This document shows, one piece after another, positions 16,175 through 24,326 of a DNA stretch of 42,957 nt (position 1 is its first letter; every line of letters starts with the position of its first letter). Both the position numbers and the translations under genes were made by a program. Source of the DNA: an uncultured Lachnospiraceae bacterium. GTDB taxonomy: Bacteria; Bacillota; Clostridia; Lachnospirales; Lachnospiraceae. The stretch is taken from assembly GCA_945609985.1 (NCBI GenBank), contig CALYZQ010000010.1, forward strand, positions 1 through 42,957. The letters are read 5' to 3'. The notes beneath the pieces were generated by a model that worked only from the letters and a program-made list of their open reading frames with translations, made no database searches and had not been told where the DNA came from.

Positions 16175-17182
16175 CTAAATCCGAATACCTTCATCTACCG
16201 TATCATCCCTCACAACGCCAAAGTAGGATAATACCCAGTCATAAACACCGGTCAAAATCACGCTGTCGCAATAAGCACACACACCGAAGGATGTACCCTT
16301 TAAAGGCGCTCCACAGTTAGGGCACATAATGCCCTCTGCTTTTTCCTCCGCGCTGCGGGTAGCTGCGCCACGATTTCGCATAAAGGTCATTTTGTAATAC
16401 ATATCCCAGCGGGTATCCTTGTTACCGTATAGTATCTCTCCTGTCGCTTCCCGCACCTGATAATCAATCATGCTCGCAGCCAGATAAACAGTCAGATACT
16501 CATATTGATTGTCTCTGACAAAGGATGTGAGATACGCCGTATTTACGCTGATTCTCTCCAAATGATTTACAATGCCGTTTGCTATTTTTTCTTCAATCTG
16601 CTTCTGTGTCTGCTGATACAGATTCTGATGCAGAACTGCTCTCACCGGCTCTAAATCTCTGTTCTCCCATGCCGTTTGAATATCCATATACACCTGACGG
16701 GCAAAGCTTAGAAAGTCGGTGGCTGTAAAATTAGGATCCGCCTTCTTAATCAGTGCATTAATCTCATCGGTACGGTCCGGAAGAGTTTTGCGCCGCTTTA
16801 CCATCGGCTGTACAACGCGCCTCTGCGTGTATTCCCTCTGCTTAGCCCTCTTTTTGGTCTTTAATATAACTACCACTCCGACAAGCACTACATATACAAT
16901 GACAGTGGCAGAACCGCCGCCCACCAGCCTAAATGCTCTTCCGATATTAATAATATCAAAATCAAAGTCACCGTCCGAGCTCCAATCAGAATCCCAGTCA
17001 GAGCCCCAATCTGTATCAAAATCGCCGATATCAAAGTCAAAATCTCCCATATCGAAGTCATCGACATAATCGTTAAAGTCACCGAAGCCCGCCTGCACAG
17101 ACAACTCAGTGCCAAATATACCTGCCACCGCAAGTGCCAGCACCAATATACAAAGAACCAGCTTCTTCACTCTGCTTTTCAT
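16175..17182 (-). CDS. Exported TIM44-like protein with Asp/Phe repeats and zinc ribbon
   Basis: A 335-residue protein. It has a signal peptide or first helix (about 7-32, ending VQAGFGDF), an acidic low-complexity stretch of FDxGDFD and DWDSDW-like repeats (about 36-78), a transmembrane helix (about 90-107), a basic segment, a TIM44/MBA1-like domain (about 140-265) and a C-terminal zinc ribbon (CPNC and CAYC). This layout is common in uncharacterised Bacillota proteins; function is unknown. The acidic repeat may bind Ca or basic wall polymers, which is speculation. It begins 2 nt after the CvfB-like gene. Confidence 0.7.
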   Translation of the reverse strand: MKSRVKKLVLCILVLALAVAGIFGTELSVQAGFGDFNDYVDDFDMGDFDFDIGDFDTDWGSDWDSDWSSDGDFDFDIINIGRAFRLVGGGSATVIVYVVLVGVVVILKTKKRAKQREYTQRRVVQPMVKRRKTLPDRTDEINALIKKADPNFTATDFLSFARQVYMDIQTAWENRDLEPVRAVLHQNLYQQTQKQIEEKIANGIVNHLERISVNTAYLTSFVRDNQYEYLTVYLAASMIDYQVREATGEILYGNKDTRWDMYYKMTFMRNRGAATRSAEEKAEGIMCPNCGAPLKGTSFGVCAYCDSVILTGVYDWVLSYFGVVRDDTVDEGIRI

Positions 17183-17184
17183 CT

Positions 17185-18027
17185 TTATCGTCCCTTCCTG
17201 CGAATTACCTTGTCAGTAATTTCAATCAGACCATTCTTCAGCAAATTCCCTACGCCGCGCTTAAACTCATTTTTGCTCATGCCGGTCTCTCGCTTGATAA
17301 TCTCAGGAGACACCTTATCGTTAAATGGAAGTACTCCGTCATAGCTGTCTATAATTTTTAATATTTCCTCCGCATCCTTTTCAATTTGCAGATATGCCTT
17401 TTCGCGGATACTCAAATCCAGTCTGCCATCTTCTTTTACCTGAGTAACCCTGGCAGTTACATCTTCTCCGGGCATAACCTTTCCGTACAACTCCTTTTTG
17501 GGAATCAGCGCCGAATAGATATTATCCACTGCTACAAATGCTCCGAAGTTGTCACTGATTTCGTAGACACGTCCCGTTACCTGATCATTCTTTTTGTAAG
17601 GGCTGTCACATCTTAAATTCTCATACACATTCATGGTCGCACATAGTCTGCCGCTCTTGTCAATATATAGGGACACCAGTACCTTATCTCCGGGTTGTAC
17701 ACGCTTTTTCTGCTGCTTAAAAGGAAGCAGTAAATCCTTCTCAAGCCCCCAGTCCAAGAATGCTCCGAATTTACCTACCTGTGCCACGGCAAGCTCTGCC
17801 ACCTCACCCATCTTTAATTTCGGTGTGTTGGTGGTTGCAATCATTCTGTCTTTGGAATCTCTGTACACAAATACTTCCACCACATCCCCCGGCATAGCGC
17901 CCTCCGGAACCTGTTTGACGGGAAGTAATACTTTCTCTTCCGCATTATCCTTGGACTCTGCCAGATACACACCAAATTCTACTTTCTTTACAATGGTAAG
18001 CGTCTGTCTCTCACCCAGCTTAATCAT
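17185..18027 (-). CDS. S1-domain RNA-binding protein, CvfB/YitL type
   Basis: A 280-residue protein with repeated S1-like OB folds (for example GEVAELAVAQVGKFGAFLDWGLEKDLLLP and GRVYEISDNFGAFVAVDNIYSALI) and a C-terminal winged-helix segment (INRETGMSKNEF-like, LLKNGLIEITD). This matches CvfB/YitL proteins, which bind RNA and affect virulence gene expression in Staphylococcus. GAGG lies 8 nt before the ATG. It is tightly packed between the thioesterase (11 nt) and the zinc-ribbon gene (2 nt). Confidence 0.85.
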   Translation of the reverse strand: MIKLGERQTLTIVKKVEFGVYLAESKDNAEEKVLLPVKQVPEGAMPGDVVEVFVYRDSKDRMIATTNTPKLKMGEVAELAVAQVGKFGAFLDWGLEKDLLLPFKQQKKRVQPGDKVLVSLYIDKSGRLCATMNVYENLRCDSPYKKNDQVTGRVYEISDNFGAFVAVDNIYSALIPKKELYGKVMPGEDVTARVTQVKEDGRLDLSIREKAYLQIEKDAEEILKIIDSYDGVLPFNDKVSPEIIKRETGMSKNEFKRGVGNLLKNGLIEITDKVIRRKGR

Positions 18028-18038
18028 ATATTTTTCCT

Positions 18039-18749
18039 CTACTCTTTCTCCAAAAATTCAACAACTGCATAGGGCAAACCCTTTGCATCCCGGAGCGCCG
18101 CCACAAGTTTACCGTTCTCATATGATACGCCCGGATATATCACATCACCCAAAAACGCCTGCTTTTTGTATTCCACACGAAGCTGCTTCACACAAAAAAC
18201 CTCCGGCAGAAAGTCCATCGCCATGTTTACATACTGACCATTGTTTACATGATTATTGGTATCCAGATGATGTTTTTTCACCGTAATCGGCTCCGCATCT
18301 TCCATTTTCGTAGGTAACACAATTTTTCTGGGAGCATACTCCATGTCAAGCTTAGGACTCAACGCATACGCAGTTAACATTTCTTCGGAAGGCACTGTCG
18401 GTCTGCCGTTTTGTAAATCAAGCAATGTCCAAAGTGAATTGCCCTTCGCCAGATAGCTTCCATCCTCCGCCTTCATAAAGAAATTACGGGAACCGAAAAA
18501 GCCCTTAAAATCATAAGGCATTGTTCCGACAGTCACCCTGTCGCAATATTCCGGCATTTCCTCCACCACAATCTGCCAGGAATTCAAAACCCATGCCTGC
18601 TGCTTCTCTTTCATGGCCTTTACTCCAAGCCCCAAACTCTCGGAATGAAAAGTAGTCACATCCTGGAAATAATTGAGTAATGCTGCCATGGTGAGCTTGC
18701 CGTTATTGTCCGCCTCACTGTAGCGTATTCTGCTTTCAAACGTGTACAT
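18039..18749 (-). CDS. Acyl-ACP thioesterase
   Basis: A 236-residue double hot-dog enzyme releasing fatty acids from acyl carrier protein. The N-terminal IRYSEADNNGKLTMAALLNYFQD and the catalytic-site block LDTNNHVNNGQYVNM are the FAT-type signature with the Asp, Asn and His residues. Bacterial members of this family in Clostridia supply free fatty acids or adjust membrane composition. It lies 15 nt after the CPBP gene in the same operon. Confidence 0.9.
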   Translation of the reverse strand: MYTFESRIRYSEADNNGKLTMAALLNYFQDVTTFHSESLGLGVKAMKEKQQAWVLNSWQIVVEEMPEYCDRVTVGTMPYDFKGFFGSRNFFMKAEDGSYLAKGNSLWTLLDLQNGRPTVPSEEMLTAYALSPKLDMEYAPRKIVLPTKMEDAEPITVKKHHLDTNNHVNNGQYVNMAMDFLPEVFCVKQLRVEYKKQAFLGDVIYPGVSYENGKLVAALRDAKGLPYAVVEFLEKE

Positions 18750-18764
18750 TATGTTAACCTCTGT

Positions 18765-19763
18765 CTAACTAAATAATTGTATAACTATCACAACAATCCA
18801 AAACAAACAAAACAGCCCCATACCTGGATTCAGGAACACTGTCGTAAATTTCTTGCCCTTCGGTATCTCCACTTCACCGGGGGATAACCTGAATTTCTTA
18901 TGAAACACAATGAGCAATACAAATCCTGCAATTACAGTACCAAAAATCAAGACGATATAGCCCACATAGAGAATCCAACCCAGCAGATGTTCCACGATAA
19001 ATGCCATAAGGATGTCCTCATGCACTCCTCCATACATCAGCGCAGTATATTCCTCCAAACCTATTGCATCCGTCAGAAGCGTCACCACAATGCTGCCCAG
19101 GAAATTGATAATCATATGTATACCAATGGTAATCTTTAATTTACCCGTTTTTACATAAAGAAATGCCATAAACATACCCATGGGGAAAGCATATACAAAC
19201 TGATTCAAATTGCCGTGGAAAAGTCCGAACACGAGACCCGATACCAGCACTGCCACACCCTGGCCATAACGCACCGTCCTGTCTACTATCAGCTTTCTGA
19301 ACAGATATTCCTCCATAATAGGTGCCCAGATAACCATACATACAAACATGACTCCCAAGCTTGCATCCGCAGTAAGATTTGCAATGTTATTCTGTACCAC
19401 GCCCCCTTTAAAAAGTCCAATCAAAAATGTGATTATCAGTCCTATCACGTTACATATTATAGAGATGGAATAACACATCATAAAAGACAAGACAAAATTT
19501 CCTGCTTTCATATGACGCTTCTCGGGCACTGTCACCGGCAGGCGTTTTACCATAATCATCAATATGGGCATGCCCACCAGATAAATAGGTATCATACCCA
19601 GTATAATTGCCAAATCAGGATTTTTAAGCCATTCCGGTTTAAAGGTAACGATAAGCCAACTCATTGCATACTTTGCAAGATAAATCCCTATGGTACCAAA
19701 TAAATAGCACAATCCAAGTGCCGTAATGTCTTTTCTCGCCTGTTTCATTTGTGTCTGTTCCAT
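18765..19763 (-). CDS. CPBP family intramembrane metalloprotease homologue
   Basis: A 332-residue polytopic membrane protein with about eight hydrophobic segments. The CPBP (Abi) motifs are complete: EEYLFRK, FGLFHG with a His, and HMIINF with His/Asn. These residues form the glutamic metalloprotease-like active site of Rce1-type enzymes. The substrate is unknown. The track GTG/ATG start is replaced by the ATG at 19763, which has AAAGGA at proper spacing. A TTGTGA-17-TATAAT promoter precedes it, making it the first gene of a four-gene unit. Confidence 0.87.
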   Translation of the reverse strand: MEQTQMKQARKDITALGLCYLFGTIGIYLAKYAMSWLIVTFKPEWLKNPDLAIILGMIPIYLVGMPILMIMVKRLPVTVPEKRHMKAGNFVLSFMMCYSISIICNVIGLIITFLIGLFKGGVVQNNIANLTADASLGVMFVCMVIWAPIMEEYLFRKLIVDRTVRYGQGVAVLVSGLVFGLFHGNLNQFVYAFPMGMFMAFLYVKTGKLKITIGIHMIINFLGSIVVTLLTDAIGLEEYTALMYGGVHEDILMAFIVEHLLGWILYVGYIVLIFGTVIAGFVLLIVFHKKFRLSPGEVEIPKGKKFTTVFLNPGMGLFCLFWIVVIVIQLFS

Positions 19764-19796
19764 TTTATGCATTCCTTTCTGCTTCCCATCTCATTC

Positions 19797-19825
19797 ATTA
19801 TACGAAAAAATAGTGTTTTTCACAA
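19797..19825 (-). promoter_or_regulatory. Promoter for the CPBP-thioesterase-CvfB-ribbon operon
   Basis: On the minus strand TTGTGA, a 17-nt spacer and a perfect TATAAT end about 33 nt before the start codon. Confidence 0.65.
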
Positions 19826-19874
19826 GACTGACTTTGTTTAGAAGTAAATACGTACGCCTGTCGTCATCCACTTC

Positions 19875-20297
19875 TTACGCCCGTTTCTGAAGCTGTGCCA
19901 AAATATACTGTACCCTGCGTATGGCGTCATCTACCTGCTTCTTAGCTTCCTTAATTCGCGATTGTACCATTAAGTCAGCAATGATACCATCAAAGAAGTA
20001 ATCTGCAAAGGACAGAAAGTCTCCCATTTGTATTTGAAACTCCGGGATGTTATCCACATCCATAAGTTCCTTTTGAAACTTTCTAAGCGCAAGTCGGGCC
20101 TCCTGAATTTCTTCATTTGCCTTATTCATCTTGGAATGCTTTACAAAGGTCGCAATAAAATCACCACCCAGAATGTCAAACAATCCCCAATTTCCGGCAC
20201 TTGACAGGCTCTCCTTTGCCCGGTCAAGGCAAAGCAATGCTTTTTTTCCCGCATTAAGCGCTTCCTGTATCTCTTCTCTGTAATATGTGTTCTGCAT
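19875..20297 (-). CDS. Uncharacterised all-helical protein
   Basis: A 140-residue soluble protein that I do not recognise. It is mostly amphipathic helix (EEIQEALNAGKKALLCLDRAKESL at the start, KEAKKQVDDAIRRVQYILAQLQK at the end) around a Gly/Phe-rich centre (GNWGLFDILGGDF, FLSFADYFFDGI). There is no signal peptide, transmembrane segment or catalytic motif. GAGAGG lies before the ATG and an A/T-rich -10-like stretch (TATAAT) is upstream. It is a single gene beside the repeat element. Confidence 0.6.
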   Translation of the reverse strand: MQNTYYREEIQEALNAGKKALLCLDRAKESLSSAGNWGLFDILGGDFIATFVKHSKMNKANEEIQEARLALRKFQKELMDVDNIPEFQIQMGDFLSFADYFFDGIIADLMVQSRIKEAKKQVDDAIRRVQYILAQLQKRA

Positions 20298-20395
20298 ATG
20301 AATCCTCTCTATTCTGCTATGATAGTTATATTATATATAAACTCACTATGAAAAATACAGTTGGAAAATACGCACATAAAACATGCATAACGTGC

Positions 20396-20606
20396 ATTTT
20401 TACGTCTGGTGGCAGGAGATGCGGGGGGGGAGGGGACCATGGTAGCCGCAGGCACGCTTTCGCTATGCTTCGCATCGCAACGGTACTAAGCTCGCTTAAT
20501 TGCATCTTCCGACGCAATTACCTCGCTAAGGACCGGCGTGCTCAGAATGCGCTGCTTGTACCATGGTCCCCTCCACCCCACTCCTCCTGCCCCCGAACGT
20601 AAAAAT
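20396..20606 (+). repeat. Large palindromic dispersed element, copy A
   Basis: A 211-bp intergenic element. Its outer arms are complementary: ATTTTTACGT/ACGTAAAAAT, GGCAGGAG/CTCCTGCC and a 13-bp GGGGACCATGGTA/TACCATGGTCCCC. Between them are two blocks shared with copy B (20448-20494 and 20518-20557) and an inner hairpin TAATTGC/GCAATTA. Stem sequences differ from copy B, yet pair within the copy. There is no ORF with a ribosome binding site and no transposase. It could be a structured RNA, a MITE-like or REP-like element, or a protein-binding DNA cruciform. The first conserved block opens GCAGGCACGCTTTCGC. Confidence 0.8.
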
Positions 20607-20721
20607 ACCCGCAGAATTTCTCAAGACATTACTTTTCCTCGAAAAAACAACCTTTGGTTGCGAAATCCGCCTATAAACAAACCTTGCGGTTCTTGAAACA
20701 GCTATTATTTTTTTGATACTA

Positions 20722-20744
20722 TATAATCAGGATAAGCGCTTATC
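20722..20744 (+). promoter_or_regulatory. -10 box and 14-bp palindromic operator candidate of the XRE gene
   Basis: A perfect TATAAT (20722-20727) is followed after 3 nt by the perfect palindrome GATAAGCGCTTATC (20731-20744), which sits over the expected transcription start. A repressor bound there would block initiation. Autoregulation by the adjacent XRE protein is the simplest model. No good -35 is evident. Confidence 0.55.
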
Positions 20745-20770
20745 ACTCTAAACACAGGTGGTTTAAATTT

Positions 20771-21844
20771 ATGGAAATTAACTTAAAGGAAAAATTGCGC
20801 ACATTGCGACAACAACGAAACATAACCCAGGAAGCTCTTGCAAAGCATCTTGGAATTACTCCGCAATCCGTAGGGAAATGGGAACGGGGAGAAGGCTACC
20901 CGGATATTACGTTGTTGCCTAAAATAGCTTTTTATTTTAATGTAACTGTTGATGAATTACTCAGTGTAGATCAGATAAGAGTTGAAGAAACAATATGCGA
21001 ATATCTAAGACAAAGTGAGATTTTTCAACAAAATGGAGAAAATCAAAAAAATCTGGAAATGTGGGAAAAGGCATATGCTGAATTTCCAAATGATTGCCGT
21101 GTAATCGAAGGACTTATGTTTGCAATCAACAGAGAGGCCGTATATCCATGTCCCCAAGATAAAGCAACACTTATCATTACGCTCGGCGAAGAACTTTTGC
21201 AAAAATCAACTGAGCCCCGACAAAGAGAACGAGTCATACAACGCTTGAGTTACACTTATGCTAATATCGATAAAGAAAAAGCATTATACTATGCTGACAT
21301 GAGTGGTACGTTTTTCATAACAAGAGAAAATCTTCGGAGTGCCATTCTTGATGGAGAAGAAGGTGTAGGCGCATGTCAAAGTTACATAATGAATTTAATC
21401 CATGAGGCCGCATTAACTGCGTGCAATATGACTTCAAAAGTTCCATTTACGCATGAGGAAATCATTGAAGCATATACTTTTGCAATTGATATCCTCCGGC
21501 GGCTGTTTTCAGATGACAATGTGGGCTTTTACGCTTTTGATCTTTCATTTTATTATAGTCGTATTGCACTCGAGTATGCCGATATGAAAGATACAGCGCA
21601 TACACTAAAAGCACTGGAAGAAAGCTGCAGATATGCAATCATTGAAGCCAACTTAAAGGATATGGATTATACAGCCCCGATGGTTAATCTCATAAAGCAT
21701 ATAAATGAAGGAACCTCGAAAAACTATAAAGGTAATGCTTGTAATCTCAGATTGCAAGCATCGGAAGACAAACGATTTGATTTTGTACGGAATGAGGAAG
21801 TATTTAAAAGACTTGTTGCCGAGCTCAAAGAGCATGTAGAATAG
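20771..21844 (+). CDS. XRE family regulator with helical sensor domain
   Basis: A 357-residue protein. Residues 6-60 are an XRE helix-turn-helix (LRQQRNITQEALAKHLGITPQSVGKWERG). The remainder looks like TPR-type helical repeats (for example LEMWEKAYAEFPNDCRVIEGLMFAIN and LYYADMSGTFFITREN), typical of peptide- or stress-responsive regulators. GGTGG precedes the ATG. The gene is visibly more AT-rich than its neighbours, suggesting a different history. No target gene is adjacent on the same strand. A strong bidirectional terminator follows. Confidence 0.85.
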   Translation: MEINLKEKLRTLRQQRNITQEALAKHLGITPQSVGKWERGEGYPDITLLPKIAFYFNVTVDELLSVDQIRVEETICEYLRQSEIFQQNGENQKNLEMWEKAYAEFPNDCRVIEGLMFAINREAVYPCPQDKATLIITLGEELLQKSTEPRQRERVIQRLSYTYANIDKEKALYYADMSGTFFITRENLRSAILDGEEGVGACQSYIMNLIHEAALTACNMTSKVPFTHEEIIEAYTFAIDILRRLFSDDNVGFYAFDLSFYYSRIALEYADMKDTAHTLKALEESCRYAIIEANLKDMDYTAPMVNLIKHINEGTSKNYKGNACNLRLQASEDKRFDFVRNEEVFKRLVAELKEHVE

Positions 21845-21867
21845 CGCAAGCACTATCCTCTCAAGAC

Positions 21868-21900
21868 AAAGAACCACAAGCATGCGCTTGTGGTTCTTTT
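21868..21900. terminator. Bidirectional terminator between XRE gene and tRNA-Gln
   Basis: AAGAACCACAAGC and GCTTGTGGTTCTT form a perfect 13-bp stem with an ATGC loop. TTTT follows on the plus strand and TTTGTCTT on the minus strand, so it can end both the XRE and the tRNA-Gln transcripts. Confidence 0.88.
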
Positions 21901-21903
21901 GGA

Positions 21904-21975
21904 CAGCGCTACAAGGATTCGAACCTTGAGATGACGGAGTCAGAGTCCGTTGCCTTACCGTTTGGCGATAGCGCT
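21904..21975 (-). tRNA. tRNA-Gln (anticodon CTG)
   Basis: A 72-nt tRNA on the minus strand. The acceptor AGCGCTA pairs with TAGCGCT, with discriminator G. The anticodon stem ACGGA/TCCGT encloses CTCTGAC, giving CTG (plus positions 21941-21943), which reads CAG. The T-arm GGTTCGAATCC is standard. CCA is not encoded. It appears to be a single transcript with its own promoter. Confidence 0.96.
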
Positions 21976-21994
21976 ATTTCGTATTACTTGATGT

Positions 21995-22023
21995 ATTATA
22001 CATGAAGTATGTCCACTTTGCAA
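21995..22023 (-). promoter_or_regulatory. tRNA-Gln promoter
   Basis: On the minus strand TTGCAA, 17 nt and a perfect TATAAT end 19 nt before the tRNA 5' end. Confidence 0.7.
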
Positions 22024-22096
22024 TACCTAAATTCAAATTTTTTAAAAAATTTTTAAATTGATGATACTATATGCGCAATACCCCAAATAGTGCAGT

Positions 22097-22124
22097 GTAA
22101 GGCTGCGGAACTCCGCAGCCTTAC
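22097..22124 (-). terminator. Hairpin after glutamine synthetase gene
   Basis: GTAAGGCTGCGG and CCGCAGCCTTAC form a perfect 12-bp stem with a 4-nt loop, 10 nt after the stop codon. No good T-run follows on the minus strand, so it may be a weak terminator or a 3'-end stabilising hairpin. Confidence 0.6.
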
Positions 22125-22134
22125 TCTTTCATCT

Positions 22135-24246
22135 CTATACTTCAAACAACAAATCCGCATATGTAGGGAATGGCCAGTACTCCTTATCCACCAGCTTCTC
22201 CAGTTCGTCTGCGGGCTTTCTCAAATTATTCATGGCCGTCATCACCACATCATGATAGAAGAATGCCTGCTCTTTACCGCGCACCATTTCAGATGCCTGC
22301 TTTTCTGCCTCAAGAAGTGCCTCCACAGCTTTCTTGGTCTCCGTAAGCTTTGCGGTCACGGTCTTTAACAGCTCAGTGGATGTGAAATCGTCACCGCCTG
22401 CCTGCTTCACTGCCAGCGTAGTGTCTGCCAGGGATTTTGCAAAACGCATTACCGCAGGTATAATCTGTTGGTTTGCCATATCAATCATGGTCAATGCTTC
22501 TATATTGATGGTCTTTGCATAGGTCTCGTATAAAATCTCTGCACGGGAGCGAAGCTCTGCCTCCGTGAAAATACCGAACTTTTCAAACAGACGGATGGAT
22601 TTATCAGTGGTAAGGGTATCCACAGCTTCCACCATGGATGGAATATTGGGCAGTCCTCTTCTGGCCGCTTCCTCTTCCCACTCTTTTGCATAGCCGTTGC
22701 CGTTGAAGATGATTCTCTGATGTGCGGTCATGTACTCCTTAATCAGATCATGCACCGCCATCTCAAAGTCTTCAGCGCCCTCAAGCCTGTCAGCCGCTTC
22801 GCAGAAAGCCTCTGCAACGATAGCATTTAATGTAGTGTTGGGGCTTCCGATGGAATCCTCGCTGCCCACCATACGGAACTCAAATTTATTACCGGTAAAA
22901 GCAAAGGGTGAGGTACGGTTTCTGTCCGTTGCATCCTTTACAAAATCAGGCAGGGTAGACACACCTGTACGAAGCATTCCGCCCTCCTTTAAGGAATCCG
23001 CCTTACCTGTTTCCACAAGCTGGGCTACTACATCCTCAAGCTGCTCACCTAAGAAGATGGAGATGATTGCAGGAGGTGCCTCATAACCGCCCAGACGGTG
23101 ATCGTTTCCAACATTGGATGCACTCTGACGGAGTAAATCCGCATGAGTATCCACAGCCTTCATAATACATGCCAGCACCAATAAAAACTGAATATTTTCA
23201 TTGGGTGTCTGACCGGGCTCCAAAAGGTTCACACCGGTATCCGTGGTAATGGACCAGTTGTTGTGCTTGCCGGAACCGTTCACACCTGCAAAAGGCTTCT
23301 CATGAAGCATACAACGCAGTCCGTGCTTACCTGCCACACGCTTTAAGGTCTCCATTACCAGCTGATTGTGGTCAACCGCTACATTGGCAGACTCATATAT
23401 GGGTGCAACCTCATGCTGTGCGGGGGCAGCCTCGTTGTGCTGGGTCTTGGAAGTAACTCCCAGCTTCCATAACTCTATGTTTACATCGTGCATAAATGCA
23501 CCGATACGCTCTCTGATAACACCAAAATAGTGGTCATCCATCTCCTGACCCTTGGGTGCCGGTGCACCAAACAGGGTTCTTCCTGAGAAAATAATATCCT
23601 CTCTCTTCAACGCCTTCTTGGCATCTACCAAAAAGTATTCCTGCTCCGCACCTACGGAAGGAATCACCTTTGTAGCCTCTACGTTTCCAAACATTCTCAC
23701 AATACGCATTGCCTGCTTGCCCAGCGCTTCCATGGAACGTAAAAGCGGAGTTTTTTTATCCAAGGCCTCACCTGTGTAAGAGCAAAAAGCTGTAGGAATA
23801 CACAGGGTGGGACCGGTAGCAGTCTCCTTGATAAAGGCCGGGGACGTAATATCCCATGTGGTATAGCCTCTCGCCTCAAAGGTTGCGCGCAGTCCGCCGG
23901 AGGGGAAAGAAGAAGCATCGGGTTCACCCTTTATCAGCTCCTTACCGGAAAACTCTAAAATCATCCGTCCGTCTGCATCCGGATGTGTCACGAAGGAATC
24001 ATGCTTTTCCGCAGTGATACCGGTAAGCGGCTGGAACCAGTGAGTATAATGGGTCGCACCATTCTCCACCGCCCAATCCTTCATCGCTTTTGCAACCACG
24101 TCCGCTGTGGCAGGTGACAGTTCTCCACCATTATCAATGATGGTAACCACTTCCTTATATACACTTTTAGGTAATCTCTCCTTCATCTTGCCCAGGGTAA
24201 ATACCTTGCTGGCAAAAAGCTCTTCTACCTTTAACTCTTCACTCAT
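22135..24246 (-). CDS. glnN: Type III glutamine synthetase
   Basis: A 703-residue enzyme making glutamine from glutamate, ammonia and ATP. The great length and motifs such as [49 protein letters not shown] and [18 protein letters not shown] identify the GSIII class found in Clostridia and Bacteroidetes. The active form is a dodecamer. The track includes eight extra codons; GAGAGG before the ATG at 24246 sets the start. A TTGACC-17-TAAAAT promoter lies in the end of trhP, so it can be expressed independently. No GlnR-type box was found, but a TTGCAA repeat lies in the leader. Confidence 0.93.
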   Translation of the reverse strand: MSEELKVEELFASKVFTLGKMKERLPKSVYKEVVTIIDNGGELSPATADVVAKAMKDWAVENGATHYTHWFQPLTGITAEKHDSFVTHPDADGRMILEFSGKELIKGEPDASSFPSGGLRATFEARGYTTWDITSPAFIKETATGPTLCIPTAFCSYTGEALDKKTPLLRSMEALGKQAMRIVRMFGNVEATKVIPSVGAEQEYFLVDAKKALKREDIIFSGRTLFGAPAPKGQEMDDHYFGVIRERIGAFMHDVNIELWKLGVTSKTQHNEAAPAQHEVAPIYESANVAVDHNQLVMETLKRVAGKHGLRCMLHEKPFAGVNGSGKHNNWSITTDTGVNLLEPGQTPNENIQFLLVLACIMKAVDTHADLLRQSASNVGNDHRLGGYEAPPAIISIFLGEQLEDVVAQLVETGKADSLKEGGMLRTGVSTLPDFVKDATDRNRTSPFAFTGNKFEFRMVGSEDSIGSPNTTLNAIVAEAFCEAADRLEGAEDFEMAVHDLIKEYMTAHQRIIFNGNGYAKEWEEEAARRGLPNIPSMVEAVDTLTTDKSIRLFEKFGIFTEAELRSRAEILYETYAKTINIEALTMIDMANQQIIPAVMRFAKSLADTTLAVKQAGGDDFTSTELLKTVTAKLTETKKAVEALLEAEKQASEMVRGKEQAFFYHDVVMTAMNNLRKPADELEKLVDKEYWPFPTYADLLFEV

Positions 24247-24264
24247 CCTAACGTTCCTCTCTAT

Positions 24265-24283
24265 TTGCAATAAACGTTTGCAA
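24265..24283. promoter_or_regulatory. TTGCAA repeat in the glutamine synthetase leader
   Basis: Two TTGCAA copies flank an AAACGTTT-like centre in a 19-bp near-palindrome between the -10 and the start codon. It is a candidate operator. It does not match the GlnR/TnrA consensus TGTNAN7TNACA. Confidence 0.35.
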
Positions 24284-24297
24284 TCAATTTACGCTTC

Positions 24298-24326
24298 ATT
24301 TTACAATACGCGCTATGATTGGTCAA
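24298..24326 (-). promoter_or_regulatory. Glutamine synthetase promoter
   Basis: On the minus strand TTGACC, a 17-nt spacer and TAAAAT. The -35 lies inside the final codons of the trhP gene. Confidence 0.65.

Noticed and set aside
20285-20602. 105-residue plus-strand ORF and 63-residue minus-strand ORF across element A
   Set aside because: They lie inside the palindromic element, have no ribosome binding site and read low-complexity residues; the sequence is explained by the repeat.
20396-20606. Element A as a complete insertion sequence
   Set aside because: It is only 211 bp with no transposase ORF and no obvious target-site duplication; at most a non-autonomous element.
21904-21975. Attachment site for an integrated element at tRNA-Gln
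   Set aside because: No integrase gene and no direct repeat of the tRNA 3' end were seen nearby.
22036-22053. AAATTTTTTAAAAAATTT palindrome
   Set aside because: Low-complexity A/T tract upstream of the tRNA-Gln promoter; no further structure supports an operator.
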